Below are positions 1-9,701 of a DNA stretch of 64,000 bases, piece after piece. Location: NCBI GenBank assembly GCA_947471745.1, contig CANJKZ010000092.1, forward strand, positions 1,426,001 through 1,490,000. The letters are read 5' to 3'. Within the stretch, counting starts at the first letter, position 1; each line of letters opens with the position of its first letter. The notes below the pieces were generated by a model, which was given only the letters and a program-made list of their open reading frames with translations, searched no databases and was not told the DNA's origin. This DNA comes from Closterium sp. Naga37s-1 (Eukaryota; Streptophyta; Zygnematophyceae; Desmidiales; Closteriaceae). The translations under genes and the position numbers were made by a program.

Positions 1-92
1 ATGCATGCAATTCACATGGACATGCATGCAATCACATGGACATGCATGCAATTCACATGGACATGCATGCAATCACATGGACATGCATGTAT
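1..92. repeat. short tandem repeat, about 41-bp higher-order unit
   Basis: Alternating 21- and 20-bp blocks built on ATGCATGCAATTCACATGGA and a one-base-shorter variant run from the window edge. This probably lies in an intron of the gene ending at 923. Confidence 0.8.
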
Positions 93-114
93 GCAATCAG
101 TTCAACTTCTCCAT

Positions 115-435
115 TGTCTCTCCTCTCCATCTTTTTCCTCTCCTCCCACATGCACCACAGTGAGCGTGGTCACTGCGTTCCCTCCTCATCTCTCTGTTCT
201 TCTCCTCTCCATCTTTTTTCTCCTATCCCACATGCACTACAGTGGCCGTGGCTACTGCGTTCCCTCCTCATCTCTCTGTTCTTCTCCTCTCCATCTTTTT
301 TCTCCTATCCCACATGCACTACAGTGGCCGTGGCTACTGCGTTCCCTCCTCATCTCTCTGTTCTTCTCCTCTCCATCTTTTTTCTCCCATCCCACATGCA
401 CTACAGTGGCCGTGGCTACTGCGTTCCCTCCTCTT
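115..435. repeat. 82-bp tandem repeat, about four copies
   Basis: Each copy is a pyrimidine-rich tract followed by CACATGCACTACAG and a GGCCGTGGCTACTGCG-like segment; CATGCAC recurs at about 149, 231, 313 and 395. A pyrimidine tract plus AG plus a short segment is what a duplicated 3' splice site looks like, as in the ghost-exon arrays of the other genes here. The coding status of the repeated segment is unknown. Confidence 0.75.
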
Positions 436-442
436 CCACCCA

Positions 443-923
443 GAGAAGGTTGGCTGGAAGTGCATTTCACTGCAGCAACAGCAGCAGCAGCAATGGCAGC
501 AGCAACAGCAGCAGCAGCAATGGCAGCAGCAACAGCAGCAGCGATAGTAGCAATAATGCCAGCTCTGGTAGCAGTAGGAACAGCAGTAAGAGAGGGAACG
601 ACCAGAGTGAAGCAGGCACAAACGACAACAAGCTTGGTTCCACATACACTTTTCCCCTTCCATCTTCTTTAGACAGCAATCGCAGCAAGTCTACACTTGC
701 TGTAGATACAAGCACTATGTCGCTTAACGAGATTGCCTTTACGAGGGATGCTTTGCTGCAGCAGTCGAGGCAGTGGCTGGGGGATGTGAGGGTCCGTGTG
801 AGCGAGGGAGGAGGGGAGGGTACGGGGAGAGGAGGGGGAGGAGGACGAAGGGTGGGAGGGAAGGATGTGAGAAAGTGGGTTGAGAGGATGCGACAGCTGG
901 TTAGGAAAGAAGGGAAGGTTTAG
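443..923 (+). CDS. 3'-terminal exon of an unknown Ser/Asn/Gly-rich protein (5' part outside window)
   Basis: An open frame entered after a plausible acceptor (CTTCCACCCAG, ending about 442) runs to a TAG at 921-923. It encodes a Ser/Asn-rich stretch from AGC/AAC repeats, then a less repetitive tail containing MSLNEIAFTRDALLQQSRQW, a Gly/Arg-rich linker and a basic end (VRKWVERMRQLVRKEG). No known domain was recognised. The non-repetitive C-terminal 90 residues and the clean stop support real coding, but the acceptor and the upstream exons are inferred. The rest of the gene must lie to the left of the window, beyond the repeat-filled intron. Confidence 0.45.
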
Positions 924-1426
924 AATACCATATGGTACCCTATTTCTGTGACTTCTGTAAATACCTACGTACACAACTTATCTCGTATTCTTAATTGCTT
1001 TGTGGAGTTTTCATTTTCCTGTCAATACACCACAAATAAACCAAGAAGCATATAGCAACAGCAGTGCAAGAATGTACAATATATACATGGACATGGTATT
1101 TTTTCCCACAATGGTTTCATCTCCCAAAACCTATACCAGCAACACCACTCACTCCCATCATCCCAGCACAAAAGGATAACAAAAGGCGCACTCAGCCTGA
1201 AGCTATACAACCTCCCAACCAACCCAGACCCCTCATTCATGCTTGAATCTAGCAGCCCTCTTCTCCAGAAACGCCTGCATGCCTTCCTTCTGGTCATCAA
1301 GAGCAAACGAGGAGAGGAAGAGCGCTCGCTCCCCAGCCAGGCGTGGGCCCAAAAAGCCCAACCCAGTGAAGTGAAGTGACGCATTCACTCTGCCTCTATC
1401 ACTATCAAGAAGCCATCAGGTCTCCT
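924..1426. other. intergenic / 3' flank with a truncated copy of the hydratase last exon
   Basis: This is the 3' end region of two convergent genes. Reading on the minus strand, 1368 to 1244 is a degenerate copy of the hydratase terminal exon ([21 protein letters not shown] and KHE-stop are recognisable), lying beyond that gene's own stop codon at 1427. The rest shows no feature. Confidence 0.7.
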
Positions 1427-4400
1427 TCATTCATGCTTCAAGTGAGCAGCCCTCTTCTCCAGAAACGCCTGCATGCCTTCCTTCTGGTCGGCAAGAGCGA
1501 AGCACGAGAGGAACAGCGCCCGCTCCTCAGCCAGCCCTTCAGCCAGCGACCCGTTAAAGGCCGCGTTGACACTCTGCTTTGCCATGGCCACTGCTGGTTG
1601 CGACAGCGATGCTATCTTGGCGGCTGTTGCTATGGCTGCTCTCACTAGCTCTTCCTGTGGACCTGGGACCTGGGAGGTGGGGGAGGGGGTGACGGGAAAA
1701 CGAGGGGAATGCAGGCATGTTGGCATTTGCAGGCTTCAGCCAGCCCGTCAGCCAGCGACCCATTGAAGGCCGTGTTGACGGTCTGCTTGGCCATGGCCAC
1801 AATCAAATCTTTTTGTAAACTCAGAAACATGGCTCGTGCCTTCAACAGATTCCAAACAAGCCTTCTCCATATATGAAACAACACGCATGCACTCGCCACT
1901 CTTCTGACGAGCCCAGCCCGCGCTGCCTCTTCTGCATCCATTAGCATCGCCTCCGCCAGAATCGTCTCCATGGCACACGCCTTGGCCAGATTCCCTGTAA
2001 GCCTACCCGTAGAACGCCGCATTGAACATGCCGATTCGAACGAAGCCGTTTTGAGCTCACCACTCTGCTGACTAGCCCAGCATGGGCCGCCTCCTGTGCA
2101 TCCATAAATAATGCCCCCGTGAGAATCATCTCCATGGCCCGTGCCTTGCCCGAATTCACTACAAGCATATTCGATATTAGTGAAACCCACCACTCTGCTA
2201 ACGAGTCCAGCTTGAGCAGCTTCATTCGCACCCATGAAAAGCTCCCCCGTCTGAATCATTTCCATGGCGCGCGCCTTGCCCACCACCGCATACGACTCAA
2301 TACAGACCAACTCCTTATAAGCTCACCACTCTGCTGACCAGTCCAGCCTGCGCCGCTTCATTCGCGTCCATGAAGAACTCGCCCGTGAGAATCATCTCCA
2401 TGGCGCGCGCCTTGCCCACCGCGCGGGTAAGACGCTGCGTGCCGCCCATCCCGGGAATCACTCCAAGCTTCACCTCGGGCTGTCCGAACACGGCCTTTTC
2501 ACCGGCTAGTATGACGTCACACATCATCGCCAGCTCGCACCCTCCGCCCAAGGCATAGCTGAGGGACACGGAGGAGGGGGGATAGGCGGAAGGAAGGGGG
2601 TTGGTGGGGGCAAGGTGGGGTAGCTTCACCTCAGGCTGCCCGAACATGGCCTTCTCGTCCGCTAGGATGATGTCACACATCATCGCCAGCTCGCACCCTC
2701 CGCCCAAGGCATATCTGAGATGGACCAGGGGGGACAGAAAGGGGGAAAAACAGCGGGGGTGTGAGGGGGCAAGGGGGGAGAGCTTCACCTCGGGTTGTCC
2801 AAACGACACATCATTGCCAGCTCGCACCCGCCGCCCAAAACATACCTGAGATGAACCAGGAGTAACGTAAGGGAAAAGGAGGGGATGCCATTGCCTTGTT
2901 GGCCACTAAGACGATGACACACACATCATTGCCACTTTGCACCTGCTGCCGAGGTCGTACCTGTGGAAAGACAGGAGGGAGGCAGCGGAAAGGAGGAGGC
3001 AATTTCCGCTATGTCCGCCCCGGATGCTGCATGGCTTCACTCAACCACTCACTCGCCAAGTGACTGACTCTTGCACCCACTCATTCACCTGCCCACTAAT
3101 CCTACTCGCCCGTTGACAGCAGCAATGACCGGCCATTTCTGGCGCCACATGTCGTCCCACTGGCCACGTGAAGAGAGGGTAATTTTGAGACGTCTCAAAC
3201 ATACCCTCTCTACACGTGCCTTTTCAGGCGCCGCATGTCGTCGCACTGGCCCCGCCGATCGTTCCTGAGAGCAGCAGCGAAGGGGAGAGGCGCCATCTCC
3301 GCTATGTCCGCCCCTGCAGGGGCTTCACATCCACTCACTCACTCACTCACCCACCCACCCACCCGCCCACGCTCTTGCGCAAAAACGAATCACTCACCCG
3401 TTGACAGCAGCGATAACCGGTTTCTTCAGGCGTCGCATCTCATCCCACTGCCCCAGCAAGTCCCCCTTGAGAGCAGCAGCGAAGGTCAGCGGCGCCATCT
3501 CCGCTATGTCTGCCCCGGCTGCAAACGCGCGCCCCTCACCCGTTACCACCGTCGCGCCCACCTGAGGCAGGTGTTTATAACGCGTACAGCACATGCAGAA
3601 ACAAGGGCAGTGGGTGCCTGAGTGCATGACCGTACACGAGCCATAGTATACGTGTTACACACGAGCCATATACGTGTTACACACGAGCCATATACGTGTT
3701 ACACACGAGCCATATACGTGTTACACACGCGCCATGCACCTGCCATACACGTGTCATACACGAAACATAGTGCCAAATAAGCCTTCCCCGCACGCACCGA
3801 CTCTTTCTGCTCCATCCACTGCAGCGCAGATACCACCTCCCCCATAACCGCCTGCGACAGCGCGTTCAGCGCTTTCGGCCGTGCCAGGGTAATTAACCCA
3901 ACCTGCCCGTCCGCCACAAGCTCCACCCGGATATTGTGGAAAACGCCTCCCCCGGGTGGCGCCTCCCCCGCGCCAGCTCCCCCGGGGGGCGCGTCCGCCG
4001 CCTCCGCCGCCTCCGCCGCCACGCCACTTCCGCCGCCGCTGGTTTCCGCGATGCTGCTGAATTCGCGGGCGACATGTGGCCAGGCGTCACGGTAAGCGGA
4101 AGGAACGGGAGAAGAGGAGTTGCGGTAGGGGGAGCGCGCGGGTGGGAGGGCGGAAGGGGCGGAAGGGGCGGAAGGGGCGGAAGCGGAAGGAGGGGCGCAT
4201 GGGGCGGAGAGGAAGGACAGAGCGGAAGGCGCAATTGGGGAAGGGAAGGTGGGCGCGGGGCGGAGAGCGGAAACGGTTGAGAGCAACCATGACGGGCGCG
4301 GCGGGCAGGGGGGAGCTGCGGCTGCGGGCGGGGGGACGGGGTGGACGGCGATGGAGGGCTGGGCGAGGAAAGGGTGGAGAGCGACAAGGCGAGACGCCGC

Positions 4401-4430
4401 TCCGCGCGTTCTTGGGACACAACGAGCCAT
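1427..4430 (-). CDS. enoyl-CoA hydratase, ECHS1/crotonase type, probably mitochondrial
   Basis: Exons complement(1427..1669, 2327..2558, 3398..3561, 3798..4430), with GT-AG at every junction, give 1272 nt and 423 residues. The crotonase core is clear: [15 protein letters not shown] (CoA/oxyanion region), [19 protein letters not shown] with the first catalytic Glu, [20 protein letters not shown] with the second Glu, then [21 protein letters not shown] and the C-terminal [12 protein letters not shown]. Known chemistry of the family is hydration of 2-trans-enoyl-CoA in beta-oxidation or branched amino-acid breakdown. The first 150 or so residues are Arg/Ala/Ser/Pro-rich without acidic residues, which suggests a mitochondrial presequence; the start at 4430 ([10 protein letters not shown]) is chosen because it opens that region. 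Introns are packed with decayed copies of exons 2, 3 and 4. DAD1 diverges from it across 4431-5047. Confidence 0.92.
1735..2290 (-). repeat. ghost copies of hydratase exon 3 (3' half) and exon 4 inside intron 3
   Basis: Three decayed copies of the 3' half of exon 3 ([22 protein letters not shown]), each followed by a donor-like GTG, lie near 2197-2290, 2065-2155 and 1895-1985. A copy of the middle of the last exon ([22 protein letters not shown]) lies near 1735-1802. All have frameshifts or lack part of the exon. Confidence 0.85.
2600..2960 (-). repeat. ghost copies of hydratase exon 3 (5' half) inside intron 2
   Basis: Copies of the acceptor side of exon 3 occur upstream of the real one: a good copy at about 2625-2710 ([31 protein letters not shown]), a partial copy near 2785-2850 and a very degraded one near 2890-2960. 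Each is preceded by a pyrimidine tract and is therefore a duplicated intron-exon boundary. Confidence 0.85.
3111..3310 (-). repeat. two ghost copies of hydratase exon 2 separated by a hairpin
   Basis: Degenerate copies of the 3' part of exon 2 lie at about 3111-3177 and 3217-3310. Between them, 3167-3220 forms a near-perfect inverted repeat: CACGTG..AGAGAGGGTA on the left and TACCCTCTCT.CACGTG on the right, with TTTTGAGACGTCTCAAAC in the loop at 3183-3200. Confidence 0.8.
3637..3765. repeat. 22-bp tandem repeat in hydratase intron 1
   Basis: About five copies of a unit containing ACGAGCCATATACGTGTTAC, with ACGAGCC recurring at 3661, 3683 and 3705. Confidence 0.85.
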
Positions 4431-5047
4431 GACTGCACACAACAGCAAAAGCAGCAAGAAGATGCTATTTTGATACTGTGTGAAACGTTGAGGTGTCACC
4501 ATTGCACAGCTCTCGTAGCTCAGCTGGTTAGAGCGTATGGCTGTTAACCATAAGGTCGGTTGTTCAAGCCCACCTGGGAGCGAAATTCTTGTTTCTCTTT
4601 CTTTTCGAGTTTCCGACGTGGATTGTGACTCGGTGTCGGTTTGAATTGACCTCAACTGGCCCACATCAAGCTGAACCCCCCCTCTCATGCACCTTGAAGA
4701 ATACGCCCTTCGTTGCAGAATACCCGTCGGCTAGATGGGATTGCACGACCTCTCGATTTTCAACTTCCATTCCAATCTTGAGAACCTCGAGATTGCCGAC
4801 AAACCGCCAAATCTCATTTTTTTGCTCTTCCGCCCCAAAGACTGATTCGCTTTGGGCACAGGACGGATCTTCTCACTCTACGTTCCCCGCCGACCACGGA
4901 AATTTGCCACGGGTTATCGAACGGCGGGTGTGGGATTTTTCCCTTGTAGAGACGAGGGTGGGTCGTGAAACCGTAGATTCCTCCTCGGACTCGTGCGCTG
5001 CATTCAGCCATCCCAGTTAGATCGGCGTGAGGGAGTAAATCGCGGCC
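4431..5047. promoter_or_regulatory. divergent intergenic region between enoyl-CoA hydratase and DAD1
   Basis: These 617 bp separate the two divergent start codons and must contain both promoters and leaders. The tRNA-Asn sits inside. No TATA box or other element could be assigned with confidence. Confidence 0.5.
4509..4582 (+). tRNA. tRNA-Asn (GUU)
   Basis: A 74-base cloverleaf folds with acceptor GCTCTCG / TGGGAGC, D-arm GCTC..GAGC, anticodon loop CTGTTAA with GTT in a TATGG/CCATA stem, variable loop AGGTC, and T-arm GGTTG-TTCAAGC-CCACC, which holds one T-C mismatch. The discriminator base is G and no intron is present. It lies about 80 bp upstream of the hydratase start, antisense to that gene's leader. 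T-runs for Pol III termination follow near 4590-4607. Confidence 0.9.
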
Positions 5048-7083
5048 ATGGGGATCGTGGAGGATTTCAGATCTGTGACGTCCACATTCTATAACGAGTA
5101 CAGCAAAACACCCGTCAAGCTCAAGGTCCGAGGGATTGAAAGAAAGGAGGCTTTGTTGGCATTAGCGAGATGTTGTGTAGATGCCGCGTGGATACACGAG
5201 GCATCCATGGCGTACCACTGGGTGCAATTAAATCGGCCAGGCGTGCGTTCCGCAGCATGTTCTATTTTGTGTTTCTATCCTTTTCCCTGTCTGCAACCCT
5301 GTCTTGACCTTGTTTCCTTCCGAGCATGAAGCTCACAATTCGCATTTTTTTTGCTTGTTTTTGTTTTCTTTTATTTTCTTTCCCTTGTGTGCTTTACCTT
5401 TCTGATTCTGAATGCCCGAGAATCCATGCAGGCCCTCGATCTGCTCGTGGTCTATGCGCTCCTGACGGCTGGGATTCAGGTATGCACCGCGTGCCGTCCA
5501 CGCCCGTGTCCGCATGTCGTCCCATTCCCCACTACTCACCGGTTCGCGTACATGCCACTGGTGGACTCGAAACTCACTCACGAGGACTACACCTTTCTCT
5601 CCCCCGCCCTTGATTTCTCATGTTTCCTCACACTCCCTCTCCCCCCACCCCCTCAACTCCCTTCCTCCCCTCCCTCTTGCGCCCATCTATCACCCTTTGT
5701 ATCCATGTCTCTGGTTTGGTCGTTCCCCATCAAGGCCTGAAGTCAACTCTATTGTTACTTCGTACTCCCCTTCCCTACCCCCCTCCCCCCTCCCCACACC
5801 CGCCCCCTTTCCACACCTCCCCTTCCCCACACCTCCCCCTTTCTCCGCGCGCCAATCGCGCAGTTCGGGTACATGGCGCTGGTGGGGTCGTTCCGGTTCT
5901 ACGCATCTCGTCACCTCTAATGTCACTCCGCATTCCTCCCCTTTCTTCCTTCCCCGCCTCCCCCAAATGCCCCCATCCCTCCTTTCCCTATGCGCCAACC
6001 ACGCAGTTCGCGTACATGGCGCTGGTGGGGTCGTTCCCCTTCAACGCCTTCCTCGCGGGTCTGCTCTCCTGTATCGGGACCGCCGTGCTCGCAGGTACGT
6101 GCGGAACCGACTGCCGTCCTCGCAGGTACCTTCGAGTCTGACGTGCGTTCACCTTCCAATCGCTCTACTGCCTCCTTCGGCACACCACACTCACTCAATC
6201 ACTTGCGAGCCCCTTCTCACTGCCCCCTTTCCTCCTCGCCAAACCCATCTTTCACAGCGCGCCACGACTCCTTTTCGATCCAAACGCTCTCAGCGCATAG
6301 AGTCACTTTTAGGGAATCTCAAAAGTCCTCCGTTCACATATCATCATTGCCTCCTTCCAAACAATTGCACATTCCCCCATCCCTCCCGGCCACCCTCCCC
6401 CCCCCTCCCCTCCCCCTCCTTTCTTTCTCCCTCTCCCCCTTGCTCTCCCACGCCACAGCGTGTTTGAGAACGCAGGCCAACAAGGAGAAGAAAAGCTTCC
6501 TGCTTCGTTCGTCTCCTTGATTCTAAACATGCCCACTCTCTCCCTCCGTGCCCTCCCTCCACTCCCCCTTGTTCTCCCACGCCACAGTGTGTTTGAGAAT
6601 GCAGGCCAACAAGGAGAACAAGGACTTCCAGGTTTGCTCCTTCCTCCTCTTTGCCCTTTGCTCCTTCCTCCTCTTTGCCCTTCCCCATGCCCAAACCCCC
6701 GAACCCATCGTTCCGTCCTGGCCTCTTCTTCCCACGTGCTCTTCTTTTCCATATCCACAACAAGACTCGATTGTGAGCTCGCTGCTATAGTTCTGTAGTT
6801 GCGTGTCTGCTTCGCGTGCTGGTTCGCGCGTCATACAGTTGTGTGCCATGCACCACCTTAGAAGCTATCGGTACTAGCTTTGCGCTTTCGTCGTGTAACA
6901 ACTTTCCCCGCACCACGCTCCTTCACCCTCCCTTCCGCCCCCCTACCCCTCCACCCATTCGCCCCCCTCCCTCCCAACTGTCGGTTCTGCCTGTAACAGG
7001 AACTGCCAAACGAGCGCGCGTTTGCCGACTATGTTCTCTGTAGCCTCGTGCTGTACCTGGTCGTTATCAACTTCATTGGTTAA
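5048..7083 (+). CDS. DAD1: DAD1, subunit of the oligosaccharyltransferase complex
   Basis: Exons 5048..5125, 5432..5479, 6007..6094, 6588..6631 and 7000..7083 join in phase with GT-AG borders to 342 nt and 113 residues, the usual DAD1 length. Family landmarks in order: the soluble N-terminal FRSVTSTFYNEYSKTPVKLK, the first membrane helix LLVVYALLTAGIQFAYMALVG, SFPFNAFLAGLLSCIGTAVLAVCLR (second helix and the best-conserved stretch), QANKENKDFQ, and the C-terminal ERAFADYVLCSLVLYLVVINFIG with the third helix. The protein acts in the ER membrane, where the complex transfers the lipid-linked glycan to Asn of nascent proteins. Introns hold partial copies of exon 3 and exon 4. Confidence 0.95.
5538..5912 (+). 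repeat. two ghost copies of DAD1 exon 3 in intron 2
   Basis: Copies of the acceptor plus the first 40-50 nt of exon 3 lie near 5538-5575 (FAYMPLVDS) and 5863-5912 (FGYMALVGSFRFYA), upstream of the real exon at 6007. Both run into non-coding sequence before the conserved second helix. Confidence 0.85.
6458..6515 (+). repeat. ghost copy of DAD1 exon 4 in intron 3
   Basis: An acceptor (CACGCCACAG) followed by a frame reading CLRTQANKEKKSF lies 130 bp before the real exon 4 (CLRMQANKENKDFQ). The donor GT at the equivalent position is missing, so this is probably a relic. The coding similarity is high. Confidence 0.85.
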
Positions 7084-9701
7084 CTTACCACTACCATGAC
7101 AATTGCTTGCAGGATTTAGTATGTTCTTATACTGATACGGTATACATGGTTGAAGCAGCCACTCTCTGTCTTGTATACTTACGTTGTTTGAAGCTCAATA
7201 CACTTTTCAGTCCACAGTACAACAAAGCCCTGCATGGTGTAACTAGTACCGTATCTGCTTTGCAATTAGTAATTCGGTTTTGATAATTACCGGTATATAA
7301 TATTGCTGCTGAGCCCTGTAACCTGGGGAGGGGAATGGCTCAAATGTAGACTACCAGTAGGTATGTTTGAGTTATAGCCCCCCATTTGAACGTTAACAGC
7401 TTGTATGTAGTGATTGTATACGCGGAGAAAGATGGATTGGGGAAAGACATGGGCTTGTTTTTTCACCGAAAGAATTATTGAAGGAATTGTGTGATGTAGA
7501 AACACCTATTGAAACTATTGGTACAGAACACTTTTTACCGCCGCTGTCACAGACCTCCCCCTTCTCCCTCCCATGCCAGTGCGCTGAGGGGAACATGACA
7601 TGGAACTTTCGCCTGGGCGACGGATGCCGCGACAGAGCCGTCCACCGTCCACCCACCCATCCCATCACCACCACCCCCCTTGTCCGCTGTGCGCCCTCCC
7701 CATTTTCTGCGGTGTGGAGCGATACGAACAGACAGCTTCACGTTACACACCCGTCCTCAGTGCGCCCTCCCCGTCCTCAGTTACACCCGCCCTCGACTGC
7801 CTGACATTTTCCGCGTTTTCCCTCTTATCTCATACCATCCGTCGATGCTCCAGACGCCTTCTCCAAACAACGGCAAAGATGGACCCTACGTCTCCCCACC
7901 GAGCGCCTTCCCACCAACCACCACCACCATCTACCCCCCCTACCCCCACAGCGTCCCCCACACGTCCCCCCTACAACCTGCGCACGTCCCGCACACCGCC
8001 ATAATTCCCCCCTTCCTCCTTTCTGCCTGTGTCCCCCTTCCCACAAACCCCATCACAACAACACCCCCCCCCCCCATTTGTCTCCCCGCCCCCCCTCTCT
8101 ACCCACCCAACTTCCCTCTCCTTCCCCCCCGTCCTTCTCTCTTTCCTCTCCTCCCCTCCCAATTGCCAAACACCTTCCTTCCACCGCGCTTTTTTCATGG
8201 CAGATTGATCTTTGCTGGCACCAGCGACGTTCCAATTAGGAGAACGCAAGGTTGCGTCAGGCTTGGCTTGGCTGCTCTGTCGCGCTGCCGCGCGTACAGT
8301 AATTCGCCCAGCTGTCCTCCAGAAGCTCGGAAGCAACGTCTGATGAGAGTCGCTAAAAACTAGCGTGCCTGTGCTGCCGTGCCGTGCTTGTGTCGATTTT
8401 GAGAATTCTCGTAGCGACACAAGCGTAATCAGTTATGTCACGTCATGCATCGTGCCGCACTGGTGGAACGCGCCGCGGCAGCTACTGTACGTGCACGCGG
8501 GCGTTGGTCACCTTCTTGTTAGTCGATCGAGATCAAGTCTCCTCTTCTCGCAGCTTTAGGTTTCCCACTTGCACCCCATGTGCTCCGCTGGATCTGCAAT
8601 GCACATGGATGCAGCTCCGACCCAGCTAAGACGCCATTCCACCCAAAGAGCATGTGACTCGTGCAGGATCGCCAAACATGGGTCCCAGATTCATGGTTCG
8701 TGTTTCATGATTGACAGTTCACGATTTTGTTTTTCCACGAGAGCCTACCTTACTAAGAGCCTCCCGTATAGGTGCTGAGCACGTATGAACCATGGTTCCA
8801 CTAGAGACGCCGTTACCCGCGGTTTCATGGCCAATAGCTAGGCTGGATGTGGCGTGCGAGGGACAGCCGCGGTACACAATCTGGCAAGATGGCCGCGTAC
8901 GATTCGTTATACGCTGTCACGCCGCGTGTGACGCGCTTAGATCCAGTTGTCGGCATAGATGTAACCTGGCCCGCTTGTCCCTGGATCAAGTCAGCCGCGT
9001 TTTCTCCGCAACGCTGGCAGATGAAACCCGCACTCATCCTTTTTTCCCAACCCTGTTCTTTCGGCCGTATCTAGTAGCTGCTGTGTCCATCGAGCTCCGC
9101 GATTCACGGTGACGCATCCGCTGCTCACGATTCGTGCTATCTATGCCAGCTAAGCGCCAATGGTGGCTCGAGGATCTCTAGGAATCTTTTTTCCGTCAGC
9201 GCACGAGTGCGTTCTGCTCAACTTTCCACGATTGAAAGAGAATGCGATTCGTCAAGATTTCTTCACACGCGGTGGTTTGTTCGAGTATTTCTTACCTCGA
9301 GATTTGTTCAGCCTGAATAGCACAACGGTCATTTGCTCATGCGACGGTTCAAGTATTGACTATCAACGATTGCTGGCTGCATGAAACCCCTTCCCGCAAC
9401 TCTCCAGCACCGCCGCCATAACTAGTAGCACGGGTACCAGAAGTTCAAGATTACTACTAATTCTTGCAGCTTATGGTGTCTCTCTTTGTCACGTTAAAAC
9501 CAGGGTCTCATGTAAACCGAGTGTTTTGCAGTTGATGGCAAACCCCCGTACCGGATTGGTTTGCGAACTTGAAGGTTGGGGTGGGGGGGTGACGAATGTC
9601 GTGCACTAGCCACATTTCAGCACCCGTTTCATTGCACTGATCCCCCGTACGACTCGGTCTGCGCCGAACCCGACAGCCTAGAAGAGAGCGAGGGGAATAC
9701 C
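7084..9701. other. 2.6-kb intergenic region
   Basis: It contains the DAD1 3' flank, a C-rich stretch at about 7550-8190 and ordinary-composition DNA afterwards. The one structured element seen is a hairpin at 8390-8419: TGTCG / CGACA arms around TTTTGAGAATTCTC, the palindrome family described in the findings. No gene is supported. Confidence 0.6.

Noticed and set aside
1022..1384. Minus-strand 120-residue frame as a separate gene
   Set aside because: It crosses the truncated copy of the hydratase last exon in the wrong frame; no independent support.
3936..4440. Plus-strand Gly/Arg frames opposite hydratase exon 1
   Set aside because: Antisense shadow of the GC-rich presequence exon; the minus frame leads into conserved crotonase sequence.
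9576..9701. Extension of the Gln-rich protein upstream of 9702
   Set aside because: The frame is open but has no ATG before 9702, and 9702 has good initiation context.
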